Positions 1 to 8,409 of a stretch of DNA of 64,000 nt are shown here, piece by piece. The stretch's first letter is position 1. Each line of letters starts with the position of its first letter. The stretch covers positions 890-64,889 of the forward strand of contig PLRU01000101.1 in assembly GCA_003164045.1 (NCBI GenBank), given 5' to 3'. The position numbers and the translations under genes were made by a program. This DNA comes from Candidatus Lustribacter telmatis (GTDB lineage Bacteria > Vulcanimicrobiota > Vulcanimicrobiia > Vulcanimicrobiales > Vulcanimicrobiaceae). The notes beneath the pieces are model-generated. The model searched no databases. It was not told the DNA's origin and saw only the letters and a program-made list of their open reading frames with translations.

Positions 1-2
1 CC

Positions 3-560
3 GGCACCGCGGCCGGCCTTCCGGTCACCGGCGCTTACATCAACGGCACGACGCCGACGACGGCGCCGGGCGCTCAAGTTCCCAACGAAACCACCCTCGG
101 TGGAACGATCGTCGGGAACTTCGGCCAACTCCGTCTCGTGCTCGAAGGCACCGATCATCTCGGTAAAGACCCGACGACGCAAGCGGCGTGGGCCGGTAAT
201 ATGACCGGATTCTTCGAAGCGGATTACGGTCCGTTCTTCGGAGCTCCGGGCGTGCACGGCAAGTACACGCTCTCGCTCACCGGCTTCGCCGCCGGCATGA
301 ACGGCCTCGGGCCGGGCTTTGGCTTCTACGCCAGCCCCGCGACCTGGACGCAGTTCTCGACCAACTTCTCCGACTATTACTACCTCCAGGTAGGCGTCAA
401 GAAGTGGATCACGGACACGGCGACGCTCGGCGTCTTCGCGATGCACATGGGCCTGCTCCCGAACACGACGATCCCGGCTGGGTCGGCGTCGTGCCCGGGT
501 TGCGTACTCACGGGCGATTCACGTAACGCGGTCTGGGCCGAGTTCGCACTCGGGTTCTAG
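3..560 (+). CDS. Outer-membrane beta-barrel-like protein, 3' part only
   Basis: The reading frame is open from the left edge of the window (first full codon at base 3), so the N-terminus and signal peptide lie outside. The visible 185 residues are rich in Gly, aromatic and alternating polar and hydrophobic residues, as in transmembrane beta-strands. The protein ends in Phe (last residues ALGF), the terminal aromatic typical of substrates of the BAM outer-membrane assembly machinery. It probably sits in the outer membrane as a porin or channel. I do not recognise the family. A strong hairpin follows the stop, so this is the last gene of its transcript. A soluble secreted beta-rich protein is the alternative. 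Confidence 0.6.
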   Translation, partial: GTAAGLPVTGAYINGTTPTTAPGAQVPNETTLGGTIVGNFGQLRLVLEGTDHLGKDPTTQAAWAGNMTGFFEADYGPFFGAPGVHGKYTLSLTGFAAGMNGLGPGFGFYASPATWTQFSTNFSDYYYLQVGVKKWITDTATLGVFAMHMGLLPNTTIPAGSASCPGCVLTGDSRNAVWAEFALGF

Positions 561-582
561 TCCAAAACCGCCGCAAGGCAAC

Positions 583-620
583 GAAGGGGCTCCGCGTTCG
601 CGCGGGGCCTCTTTGTCTTT
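583..620 (+). terminator. Rho-independent terminator with TTCG loop
   Basis: Bases 583-596 pair with 601-614 (14 pairs including two G-T wobbles) around a TTCG tetraloop at 597-600, an unusually stable RNA loop. A T-rich run (CTTTGTCTTT, 611-620) follows. It lies 22 bp after the stop of the outer-membrane gene and should end its transcript. It also separates that gene from the convergent operon ending at 619. The other strand lacks a clear T tract. Confidence 0.75.
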
Positions 621-816
621 ACGGGCCCATTTGCGCGTAGTGGAAGAAGTAGTTGAACGACCAGCCGACCACGCCGCCGGTGATCAGCGCGCACACGATC
701 GTGGCCGGAACGATGATGCGGCGATCGTGATCTTCCATCATCGATCCGCCGAGCATAATGATGCAGGCGCCGCCGACGATGAAGCCGACGATAAACAAGA
801 CCGGATCAAACGGCAT
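619..816 (-). CDS. Small two-helix membrane protein, unknown function
   Basis: This 65-residue protein has two hydrophobic helices (about residues 5-23 and 35-55) joined by a short charged loop containing MMEDHDRR. Its ATG shares one base with the TGA stop of the upstream SDR gene (TGATG), which argues for translational coupling and against the longer frame reaching 885. It is the last gene of the catabolic operon. I do not recognise it. It could be an inner-membrane accessory protein. Confidence 0.55.
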   Translation of the reverse strand: MPFDPVLFIVGFIVGGACIIMLGGSMMEDHDRRIIVPATIVCALITGGVVGWSFNYFFHYAQMGP

Positions 817-1562
817 CAGGGCATAACCATTCCGCCGTCGACCACGATAGTCTGGCCGGTGATATACGTTGCGTCCTGGGAGCATAAAAACGCGACCGCG
901 CCGGCGACGTCGGCCGGCGTCTGATCGTGTTTGAGCGCTCGGCGCGTGCGGTAATCATTCCAGCGCGTCTCCGGCACGCCGGAGGTCGCTTCGACTTCGA
1001 TCAGCCCGGGCGCGACCGCGTTGACGGTCACGCGCTGCGGGCCGAGTTCGCTTGCGAGCGTGCGCGTCATCGCGATGACCGCGCCCTTCGTCGCAACGTA
1101 ATGCAGCAGCAGCGAGGCGCCCCAGAGGGCGGTATCGGAGGCCAGGTTGACGATTGCGCCGCCGCCGGCCGCAACGAGCATCGGCCCGAACTGTTTGCAC
1201 GCGAGCCACGTACCCTTGACGTTCACCTGGAAAATGCGTTCCCATTCGGACTCCGGGATTGCGTCATATGTTTTTCCGCCGACCGAGTTTGCGATCGCGG
1301 CGTTGTTCACGAGCGCATCGATGCGCCCGCAAGCGGTGACGTGCTTCGCCAGTTCCGCGAGCGAAGCGGCATCGGCGATATCGGTGTGCACGAACGACGC
1401 GAAACCGCCGCCGGCCGTAATTGCGGCGGCGGCTTCGGTGCCGAGCGCTGCGTCGAGTTCGGCGATGACCACGTGACGGCCGCCGGCCGCGAGCCGCTCG
1501 GCGATCGTCCGGCCGAGGCCGCGTCCCGCGCCGGTGACGACGGCGACGCGGCGTTCGCTCAT
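816..1562 (-). CDS. Short-chain dehydrogenase/reductase (FabG-like)
   Basis: A classical SDR of 248 residues, the usual family length. The NAD(P)-binding TGAGRGLG motif is at 10-17, NNAA at 86-89, the catalytic Ser near 142 and the YxxxK pair at Y155 and K159. It would interconvert a hydroxyl and a keto group on a small substrate. It sits just downstream of a sugar-type ABC transporter and a VOC dioxygenase, so a polyol, sugar acid or aromatic-derived alcohol fits better than fatty-acid synthesis, although the family name cannot be told from sequence alone. One base separates it from the binding-protein gene upstream. Confidence 0.88.
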   Translation of the reverse strand: MSERRVAVVTGAGRGLGRTIAERLAAGGRHVVIAELDAALGTEAAAAITAGGGFASFVHTDIADAASLAELAKHVTACGRIDALVNNAAIANSVGGKTYDAIPESEWERIFQVNVKGTWLACKQFGPMLVAAGGGAIVNLASDTALWGASLLLHYVATKGAVIAMTRTLASELGPQRVTVNAVAPGLIEVEATSGVPETRWNDYRTRRALKHDQTPADVAGAVAFLCSQDATYITGQTIVVDGGMVMP

Positions 1563-1563
1563 C

Positions 1564-2514
1564 TTAGCGAATCTCGGCAGCGCTGAGCTTGGCGGCGTTT
1601 TGCCGCGTCACTTCAACCGTCGGATTTTCCACGGTGTGCGCTTTCGGCTTCTTGCCGGCCAGCCAGTCGGCTGCGGTATCGATTGCGAGCACGCCCCACG
1701 TGTAGCCGCGGTTCGAGATCGTGTAATCGATACCGCCGCCGTTCTTGATCATGTCGACCACCTGCGGATAGCCGTCCCAACCGGCGACGAACACTTTGCC
1801 CGGTCCGATGCTGCGCTCTTTGAGCGCCTGCGCCGTGCCTTCTGCGAGCTCGTCGGACACGGCCACGATCGCTTTCACGTCGGGGTGCGCGGTGAGGATG
1901 TTGCTCGCTTCGTTGAGTCCGGCTTCAATCGTCAGGCCGCCGTTGAGTTTCGCGGCGACGGTGATGCCCGGATTCTTGGCCAGCACCGCCATCACGCCGG
2001 TGTCCCAACCATGGACGAAACTGATTGCCGGGGGACCCTCGATGATGCCGATCGTGCCTTTACCGCCGATCGCTTTGGCAACGGCGGCCATCTCGAGCGT
2101 GCCGAACTTCGACCAATCGGAACCCACGTAGGCATCCTCATCGGTCGTCGACGCGAGCGAGTTCGCAACCGAGATCACCGGAATGCCGGCGGCACGCGCC
2201 GCCTTGTACGCGTTGAGCAGCGCGTTCTGATCGAACGGCGAGCAGAGGATCAGATCGACTTTCTTCGTGACGAAGTTGGCGATTTGGTTGGACTGCTGTT
2301 GCGCGTCGGGACCCGAGTATTGGAACTCGAGGTCGATGCCGCGTTTGGCGGCTTCCGCCTCCATGCCGCTGCGCATTTCGACGTAGAGCGGGATCGTTTG
2401 CGAATAGAAGGCGACGCCGACCCGCTTTTTCGCTTGCGCCGTGGCGCCGTGCGGAGCGATCGACAGGGTCAGTACCGCTACGGCGGCGAGCAGGGCAAGG
2501 GGTCTGAGCTTCAT
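1564..2514 (-). CDS. Sugar-type ABC transporter periplasmic binding protein
   Basis: 316 residues with a Sec signal peptide (about 1-28, ending GATAQA). The remainder resembles the RbsB-like Peripla_BP_4 fold, with a [13 protein letters not shown] start and the paired substrate motifs GSDWSKFG and VAGWDGYP. It should bind its ligand in the periplasm and deliver it to the adjacent permease and two-domain ATPase, which lie upstream in the same operon. The family binds pentoses, hexoses, inositol or autoinducer-type sugars. The ligand cannot be assigned here; the neighbouring dioxygenase and SDR hint at a polyol or sugar-like derivative. Confidence 0.88.
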   Translation of the reverse strand: MKLRPLALLAAVAVLTLSIAPHGATAQAKKRVGVAFYSQTIPLYVEMRSGMEAEAAKRGIDLEFQYSGPDAQQQSNQIANFVTKKVDLILCSPFDQNALLNAYKAARAAGIPVISVANSLASTTDEDAYVGSDWSKFGTLEMAAVAKAIGGKGTIGIIEGPPAISFVHGWDTGVMAVLAKNPGITVAAKLNGGLTIEAGLNEASNILTAHPDVKAIVAVSDELAEGTAQALKERSIGPGKVFVAGWDGYPQVVDMIKNGGGIDYTISNRGYTWGVLAIDTAADWLAGKKPKAHTVENPTVEVTRQNAAKLSAAEIR

Positions 2515-2551
2515 GGCGTCTTCGATTCTCCTAGCAGAGTGGAAAATGGCG

Positions 2552-3499
2552 TTACCGCCGGCGGATAAGTTCCGACGACGCGGCGATGATGAATACGATG
2601 CCGACGGCGACTTGTTGGTTCGAGTAAGGAACGCCCAGCAACTCCAAACCGTTCTGGAGCAAAGCGATCAGGGCCACACCCAAGAGCGTGCGCAGGATCG
2701 ATCCGCGACCGCCGTAGAGGCTCGTGCCGCCCAAGATGACGGCGGCGGTCGCGTACAAGGTGAAGATTTCACCGCCCGTCGGTTGGGCCGCCTGGACGCG
2801 CGCGGCGAGCAGCACCCCGCCGATGCCGCCGGTGAGACCGGAGACGACGAAGTTCGCGATGCGCACGGAATCGACGCGGATGCCGGCCAGGCGCGCGGCT
2901 TCGCGATTGCCGCCGACCGCGAACGTGCGAATCCCGTAAACCGTGCGGTGCAACAGCAAATAGCCGGCGATGAACGTGAGGAACATCCACCACACGAGTC
3001 CTGGCAGGCCGAGCACGTTGCCGTTGGCCAGCGCTCCGAAGGCGTCGGGCAAATTCGAAATCGACGAGCCGTTGGTCAGCGTCAGCGCAACGCCTTGGCC
3101 GATCACGAGCATGCCGAGGGTCGCGACGAACGCCGGCACGTGCAAGCGCGTGCTGATCAGTCCGTTGATCAAGCCGATCAGCACGCCGCAGCCGAGACCG
3201 GCGGCGATGCCGAGCGCGATATTGTGGGTGGCGTTCATCGCCAAACCGCAGACGACGCCGGAGAGCGCGACGTTCGCGCCGATCGAGAGGTCGAGATCGC
3301 CGCCCACGATCACGAACGTCGTGCCGACCGAGACGATGCCGAGGATCGCCGCTTGGAGCAAGATCTCGGTGAAGTTGCGCGGGCTGAAGAAGTACGGCGA
3401 GAGCACTGCAAGCGCAACGATGAGGACGAGCAGAATCACCGGCACGAAGCCGACGTCGATCCATTCGGCCGTCGAACGCGGTTTGAGCGCGAACCTCAT
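2552..3499 (-). CDS. Sugar-type ABC transporter permease (RbsC family)
   Basis: 315 residues with about eight to ten hydrophobic segments. The family-typical stretch VGGDLDLSIGANVALSG is near residues 64-80 and a conserved GGNREAARLAGI cytoplasmic loop contacts the ATPase. Its ATG overlaps the ATPase stop (ATGA), which fixes the start; the same frame stays open far upstream but only as a shadow of the ATPase gene. The protein forms the inner-membrane channel for the ligand brought by the binding protein encoded just downstream. Confidence 0.9.
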   Translation of the reverse strand: MRFALKPRSTAEWIDVGFVPVILLVLIVALAVLSPYFFSPRNFTEILLQAAILGIVSVGTTFVIVGGDLDLSIGANVALSGVVCGLAMNATHNIALGIAAGLGCGVLIGLINGLISTRLHVPAFVATLGMLVIGQGVALTLTNGSSISNLPDAFGALANGNVLGLPGLVWWMFLTFIAGYLLLHRTVYGIRTFAVGGNREAARLAGIRVDSVRIANFVVSGLTGGIGGVLLAARVQAAQPTGGEIFTLYATAAVILGGTSLYGGRGSILRTLLGVALIALLQNGLELLGVPYSNQQVAVGIVFIIAASSELIRRR

Positions 3500-4998
3500 G
3501 CCGCCTCCGTTTTCGCAAGGCCGGTCGCAATCGCGGTGATGCGGCCCTCGGTCGCTTCGTGATGCGGGAGAATCGCTTCGGGCGCGCCGGCGTGGAAGAT
3601 CACGATGCGATGCGCGATCGCGAGCAGTTCGCGCAGTTCGGTCGACATGAAGATCACGCTGCCGCCGGCCTCGGCAAACGCCACCAGCTGGCGATGGATT
3701 TCGGCCTTGGCACCGATGTCGACGCCGTGTGTCGGCTCTTCGATCGCGATGATGCGCGCGCCCGACGCGAGCCAGCGGGCGATCAGCACTTTCTGCTGGT
3801 TGCCGCCGGAGAGCGATCCGACGGGAGCGTCGATCGACGCGCAGCGAATCGCCAGCGACCCGCGGTAGCCGTCGGCAATTTCGGCGCGTGCACGCGTATC
3901 GGTGAAGCCGTGTTTGCTGATGCGGTGCAGCGAGGCCAGCGCAATGTTGTTCGCGACGGATTGTTCGAGCGCGAGACCGGCGCCCTTGCGATCCTCGGGA
4001 ATGTAGCCGATGCCATGGCGTACGGCGTCGCCCGGACCGCGTACTACAAGCGGCGCTCCGTCGAGCGCGAGCGTGCCGTCGAGCGGGACCAGGCCCGCGA
4101 GCGCGCGGATGAGGTGCACGGCGCCCGAGCCGACCACGCCGGTGAGGCCGAGAATTTCGCCGCCGCGCAGCTCTAAATCGAACGGCGTTGCTTCGGGCCT
4201 CGTGCGCACCGCGGTGAAGGTGAGGACGGGCGTCGTGCCGCAGGCGCGGGGCGTGACCGGTTCTTCGGGTACGCGGCCGAGGATCGCTTCGACGAGCACG
4301 TCGCCCGTCATGACGTCGCGGCTGATGAATCCGGCGTTGCGGCCGTCGCGCAAAATCGTCGCGCGGTCGGCGACGCGCACGACTTCTTCGAGCCGGTGCG
4401 TGACGAGAATGATGCCGTGATCGGCTGCGCGCAAACGTTCGAGCAGTGCCAAGAGCCGATCGGATTCGCGCGATTCGAGCGAGGCCGTCGGTTCGTCGAG
4501 AATGAGGAAGGCGGCATCGACGGCGAGCGCGCGCGCGATCTCGACGAATTTCTTTTCGGCGGCGTCGAGGTCGCGCACTTTGCGTTCGACGTCGAGATCG
4601 ATGCCGAGGCGCTCGAGCAGATCGTGCGCCTCCCGGCGCATCGTGCGCGAGCGAACGAACGAAGCAAACTGCGGCGGACGGCGCAGCGTGCCGATGATGT
4701 TCTCGGCAACGGTGAGGTCGGGCCACACGTGATAATCTTGATGTACGACCGCGATGCTGCGGTCGACCGCGTCCTGCGGGCTGTGAAAGCGCACGGCTGT
4801 GTCGTCGAACGTCAGTGTACCGGCATCCGGTGCTTGGGCGCCGGCCAGGATCTTGACGAGCGTGCTTTTGCCCGCCCCGTTCTCACCGAGCAGCGCGTGA
4901 ATTTCGCCGCTTTCGCACGCAAACGACACGTCGTTCAGCGCCACGACGGGACCGAATCGTTTGACGATCCCCGTCGCCCCGAATCGCCGAGCGCTCAA
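3496..4998 (-). CDS. Sugar-type ABC transporter ATPase, two fused domains (RbsA/MglA type)
   Basis: 500 residues, the usual length for tandem-domain sugar importer ATPases. The first domain has Walker A GENGAGKST at 38-46, a degenerate signature region (DLDAAEKK) and DEPTASL. The second has the normally degenerate P-loop (VVGSGAVHL) but an intact signature, LSGGNQQK. The start is TTG, overlapping the stop of the VOC gene (TTGA); no ATG or GTG lies closer to the conserved start. It powers import together with the permease and binding protein that follow. Confidence 0.92.
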   Translation of the reverse strand: MSARRFGATGIVKRFGPVVALNDVSFACESGEIHALLGENGAGKSTLVKILAGAQAPDAGTLTFDDTAVRFHSPQDAVDRSIAVVHQDYHVWPDLTVAENIIGTLRRPPQFASFVRSRTMRREAHDLLERLGIDLDVERKVRDLDAAEKKFVEIARALAVDAAFLILDEPTASLESRESDRLLALLERLRAADHGIILVTHRLEEVVRVADRATILRDGRNAGFISRDVMTGDVLVEAILGRVPEEPVTPRACGTTPVLTFTAVRTRPEATPFDLELRGGEILGLTGVVGSGAVHLIRALAGLVPLDGTLALDGAPLVVRGPGDAVRHGIGYIPEDRKGAGLALEQSVANNIALASLHRISKHGFTDTRARAEIADGYRGSLAIRCASIDAPVGSLSGGNQQKVLIARWLASGARIIAIEEPTHGVDIGAKAEIHRQLVAFAEAGGSVIFMSTELRELLAIAHRIVIFHAGAPEAILPHHEATEGRITAIATGLAKTEAA

Positions 4999-5894
4999 AC
5001 GCGGGCCGTTTCGTGGCCCGGATCGGGAACGCCGGCCATGGCTTCACGAATCTCCGGACCAGGCGGACCGGAGGTGCCCCACAGATCCATGAACTCCGGC
5101 TTGCGTTCCCACACCGTCGGCTGCCACGCCGCGTCATCGGCGATCTCGACGCCGTCGGCAATGAGCTCGACGACGTAGCCCGAGGGTTCGATGAAGTAGT
5201 TGAAGACCTGCGATCCCGGGCCGTGGCGGCCGGTGCCCCACATCAGCGGCGAACCGAACGCGCGCACGCGCCCTTGCGCGCGGAAGAGTTCGTCGATCGA
5301 TCCCATCGTCCACGAGGTGTGGTTGTACGCCGCGTGCGGCGCCGCGTTGAACGCGATCGAGTGGTGCTCGGGATTGCAGCGCAGGAACGACATTTGATGT
5401 TCGCTCCAGTCGGAAATCTTAAAGCCCAGCACGTCGCGGTAGAACGCGGTGGCGCGATCGATATCCGGCGTGTTGACGACGATGTGCGCGAGCTTTTGCG
5501 GAACGGCGCCGCTGCCGGCCGGTCCGGGCGCGACATCGGCGGATACTTCGATGCAGCGGTTGTCGGGATCGAGAAATTGAAAGCCGTATCCGCCGCCCGG
5601 CGTGGCCAACTGGTGCGGCGCCGCGATCGTCGGAATGCCTGCCCGATCGAGATCGCGCGCGGCTGCATCGACGTCGTGGCGTGTCGAGAGACCAAACGCG
5701 ATGCGATCGATTCGGCGTTCCGTGCCGGGAACGAGCGCGAGTTGAAATGGTTCGTCGAGCTGCGTTTGCAGAAACGCGCGGCCGTGGAGTTCGATGCCGG
5801 TGTCGCGCAGACCCCAGGCTTCGGTGAAGAACGCGCGCGAGCGCTCGAACTCCGGTGTCGCGATCGCGACGTAACGCAGGTGCGTGATGTTCAT
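4995..5894 (-). CDS. Two-domain VOC-family (extradiol-dioxygenase-like) protein
   Basis: 299 residues with two glyoxalase/bleomycin-resistance modules, the architecture of type I extradiol dioxygenases. The metal triad is visible in the second module: His in AHIVVNTPDIDRA, His in NHTSWTMGS and Glu in GYVVELIADG. Such enzymes cleave catechol-type rings next to the hydroxyls using Fe(II) or Mn(II). The ATG at 5894 overlaps the IclR stop (ATGA), so the longer frame to 5930 is not used. It is encoded between an IclR regulator and a sugar-type transporter. The substrate may be a catechol or another vicinal diol; a non-dioxygenase VOC role is possible. Confidence 0.8.
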   Translation of the reverse strand: MNITHLRYVAIATPEFERSRAFFTEAWGLRDTGIELHGRAFLQTQLDEPFQLALVPGTERRIDRIAFGLSTRHDVDAAARDLDRAGIPTIAAPHQLATPGGGYGFQFLDPDNRCIEVSADVAPGPAGSGAVPQKLAHIVVNTPDIDRATAFYRDVLGFKISDWSEHQMSFLRCNPEHHSIAFNAAPHAAYNHTSWTMGSIDELFRAQGRVRAFGSPLMWGTGRHGPGSQVFNYFIEPSGYVVELIADGVEIADDAAWQPTVWERKPEFMDLWGTSGPPGPEIREAMAGVPDPGHETARV

Positions 5895-6712
5895 GCTGAT
5901 GGATCTCCCGGGGTCGTATCCGAACGCCAACCGTAGGCTTGAGAAAGTTCGACCGCCGTTTCGCGAACGGCCGGCACGATGACGTCGGCGACACCCGCCG
6001 CGGTGAGAACGTCGGCCGCGGCCGAAACGTTGATCGCGGCGATGGTCTCGCTGCTGCCGTTGCGGATCGGCGCGGCGACGGAGCGAATGCCGAACTCAAA
6101 CTCTTGATTGGAGGTCGCGAACCCGCGGTGCCGGATCTGCGCGATCTCTTCGAGAAACGTGCTTGTCTCGGCGAGCGTGTGTACGGTGTAGCGCGTGAGA
6201 TCGTTGGCGGCGAGCCAGTCGCGGATCCACGCGTCGCTCTTGGCGGCCAGCAGCGTCTTGCCGATCGCGGTTGCGTGCGCGGGCAGGCGCGAACCGACGT
6301 GGATCGTGCTGCTGAGGATCGAGCGAGACGGTGCGCGGCCCACGTAGATCACATCTTTTCCGTCGAGAATACCGACGTGCGCCGAGCCGTTCGTACGATC
6401 GCGCAGGCGTTCGAGATACGGCTGCGCGAGCTCGGGCAACTGCAGGTTCGCTAGTGCCGAGAACCCGATCTCGAGCACCTTCGGCGTCAGCTCGTAGCGT
6501 TTGGTGACCGGATCGCGGCGCAAATAGCCGAGCGATTCGAGCGTGTGCAGAAAACGGAACGGTTCGGTGCGGCGCCAGCCCAATTGGCGCGCAACGTCGC
6601 CGAGCGAGAGCGTGGGATGGGCGCGGTCGAAGCAGCGCAGCACGTCGAGTCCGCGCATCAAACCGCCGACCAGATAGCGGTCGTCGCCGGTAATCGTCAC
6701 GCGCCCACCCAT
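5891..6712 (-). CDS. IclR-family transcriptional regulator
   Basis: Up to 273 residues. It has an N-terminal winged helix-turn-helix (about 16-77, including LSLGDVARQLGWRRTEPFRFLHTLESLGYL) followed by the IclR effector domain (about 90-255) with the family segment LPAHATAIGKTLLA. IclR proteins control catabolic operons by binding a pathway intermediate. This one probably regulates its own operon and perhaps the divergent bicupin gene. The ATG at 6712 overlaps the upstream gene by 16 bp. A GTG at 6700 would give a 4-bp GTGA overlap like its neighbours and is a credible alternative start. Confidence 0.9.
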   Translation of the reverse strand: MGGRVTITGDDRYLVGGLMRGLDVLRCFDRAHPTLSLGDVARQLGWRRTEPFRFLHTLESLGYLRRDPVTKRYELTPKVLEIGFSALANLQLPELAQPYLERLRDRTNGSAHVGILDGKDVIYVGRAPSRSILSSTIHVGSRLPAHATAIGKTLLAAKSDAWIRDWLAANDLTRYTVHTLAETSTFLEEIAQIRHRGFATSNQEFEFGIRSVAAPIRNGSSETIAAINVSAAADVLTAAGVADVIVPAVRETAVELSQAYGWRSDTTPGDPSA

Positions 6713-8298
6713 AAACTCTGCGTGAGCCGGCGCAGCATCGCGAGCGCGCTGAGCGGCGCGAGCGCGCTCGTCTTGGGATTCGCCGGACTCGGCAAGTTGT
6801 CGAGCCGCACGGTGAACGTGCCGAAGTCGCCGCTCGCTTCGATTTCATGCGTGTTCGTCGTCGAGGCCGGATCGGCGACGACGCTGACGCGCACGTCCAC
6901 CCCCTCGCCCGCGAGCGCGAGCACCGCGGCGACGTTGACGTTGCTCGGGAAACCGCGCACGGCGTCGGCAACGCTGCCTTCAAAGATCGTCGTTGCGACG
7001 GTGAGCGCATCGAGGTCGATGGCGTTCGCGACGACGTGCGGTGCGCCCGCGAGTCCGCGCGGCGGCTTGGTCGTCCGCAGGCGCAAGCTGCGCAGTCCGC
7101 CGAGCGCGCCGGCGCGGATGCCGTCGATGCCCGCGATCGCGCCCGAGGGGACGAAGATGCGCCGGCCGTGCGCGCGTGCGACGGCGCGCAGTTCGCGCGC
7201 GAAGACCGGGTCGACGAGCGCTCCGGCGCTGAGCACCATCACGTCGGCGCCGCCCGCGAGCCAACCGGCGGCGTAGCGCCGCACCACGTCGGGGCCGGCC
7301 GCTTCGATCACGAGCGACGCGTGTTCGGGCAAACGGGCGAGATCGGAAAACGCCGCGGCGGATTGACGGCGCGCGCGCACGTCGACGGTGGCGGCTTCGG
7401 CATCGAGCCGGCCGATCGCGGTAACGCGCGCTAAGCCGGCGTCTCCACGCGCGATGCCGTCGATCAGCACCGTTGCGATCGCGCCCGCGCCCGCGAGCGC
7501 AACGCGCACGACGCGCGCCGGCATCTCGACGCTCTCAAGGAAGGCGCGCACGGCGCCGGCAAACGCATCGGGCGTTTCAACATTTGGTGCGTGTCCGGCG
7601 CCGGGGATCGTCGCGAGCCGGGCGTCGGGGATGCGCTCGGCGATCGTCTGCGAGAGGGCGAGGCCGACGACGCCGTCGTGTTCGCCGCAGGCCACCAGCA
7701 CCGGCACGGCGATCGCGTCGAGCCACGGCAGCGCGTCGGTGGCGGCGATGATGTCGGTGACGTAGCGATAGCCGGCGGGACGGGCGCGGCGCATGTTGCT
7801 CGCGATTTCCGCCAGCACGTCGGCTGCGGCGCCGGGTCCGGCGATTTCGCGCGCCCGTTCGCCGGCGCGGGCCTGGAGCTCGGCGGCGAGCGCGTAGCGC
7901 CCCTCGACCCAGCGGGAACGCTCGGCGGGCGCGAGCGTGGCGCGCCCGAGTGTCGTGTCGGAGAGGACCAGGGAGCGAACGAGGTGCGGATGGCGCCGGG
8001 CCAGTGCGAGTGCGGCGAGGGCGCCGAACGAAACGCCGGCGATGTGGGCCGGTTGGCCCTCGAGCAGCGCCGCGAGATCGTCGGCCACCGCATCGAGCGA
8101 GGGTGGGCCGGTGGGATCGGGTGAGTCGCCGTAGCCGCGCAGGTCGGGCGCGATCAGGGTGAAGTCGCCGGCGAGCCGCGCGAACTGACGCTGCCACGAT
8201 GGAGCCGACGAGCCGATGCCGTGGAGGAGGAGCAACGTCGGCCCGGTGCCGGCGCGCAGCGCATGAAGGCCGGCGCTTGCGGCGACGGTGTCAGGCAT
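6697..8298 (-). CDS. Alpha/beta-hydrolase fused to an aspartate-dehydrogenase-like domain
   Basis: 533 residues in one uninterrupted frame. Residues 1-256 are an alpha/beta-hydrolase: oxyanion motif HGIGSS (26-31) and triad S90 in GVSFG, D208 and H236. Residues about 263-533 match L-aspartate dehydrogenase (NadX-like): GAGAIA at 270-275, SAGAL at 357-361, PSGAIAGIDGI at 384-394, FPSNVNVAA at 450-458 and NTHEI with candidate catalytic H484. That family oxidises L-Asp to iminoaspartate for NAD synthesis, but members also sit in catabolic operons. An in-frame ATG at 7524 lies at the junction, so internal initiation of a separate dehydrogenase is possible. It is the first gene of the operon. Confidence 0.85.
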   Translation of the reverse strand: MPDTVAASAGLHALRAGTGPTLLLLHGIGSSAPSWQRQFARLAGDFTLIAPDLRGYGDSPDPTGPPSLDAVADDLAALLEGQPAHIAGVSFGALAALALARRHPHLVRSLVLSDTTLGRATLAPAERSRWVEGRYALAAELQARAGERAREIAGPGAAADVLAEIASNMRRARPAGYRYVTDIIAATDALPWLDAIAVPVLVACGEHDGVVGLALSQTIAERIPDARLATIPGAGHAPNVETPDAFAGAVRAFLESVEMPARVVRVALAGAGAIATVLIDGIARGDAGLARVTAIGRLDAEAATVDVRARRQSAAAFSDLARLPEHASLVIEAAGPDVVRRYAAGWLAGGADVMVLSAGALVDPVFARELRAVARAHGRRIFVPSGAIAGIDGIRAGALGGLRSLRLRTTKPPRGLAGAPHVVANAIDLDALTVATTIFEGSVADAVRGFPSNVNVAAVLALAGEGVDVRVSVVADPASTTNTHEIEASGDFGTFTVRLDNLPSPANPKTSALAPLSALAMLRRLTQSLWVGA

Positions 8299-8344
8299 TC
8301 AGGCACCACGACGAGAGCGTCAAGTGTCTCCTATACGAAACAGG

Positions 8345-8374
8345 TTTTCAAATGCGAATTCACTATGTTATACT
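8345..8374 (+). promoter_or_regulatory. Probable sigma-70-type promoter of the bicupin gene
   Basis: TTTTCA at 8345-8350 (4 of 6 matches to the -35 consensus) and TATACT at 8369-8374 (5 of 6 to the -10) are spaced by 18 bp inside an AT-rich patch of an otherwise GC-rich window. Transcription would start near 8381, giving a leader of about 28 nt with a good Shine-Dalgarno (AAGGGAG, 8395-8401) before the GTG at 8410. On the opposite strand TTCGCA and TATAGG with a 17-bp spacer could serve the divergent operon starting at 8298. Confidence 0.5.
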
Positions 8375-8409
8375 CTGGTCGAGCTCGCTACGTCAAGGGA
8401 GATCGCCTC

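Noticed and set aside
1534-2568. A 344-residue plus-strand frame opposite the sugar-binding protein
   Set aside because: It is an Arg-rich shadow with no recognisable motif and no ribosome-binding site, whereas the minus strand encodes a complete binding protein.
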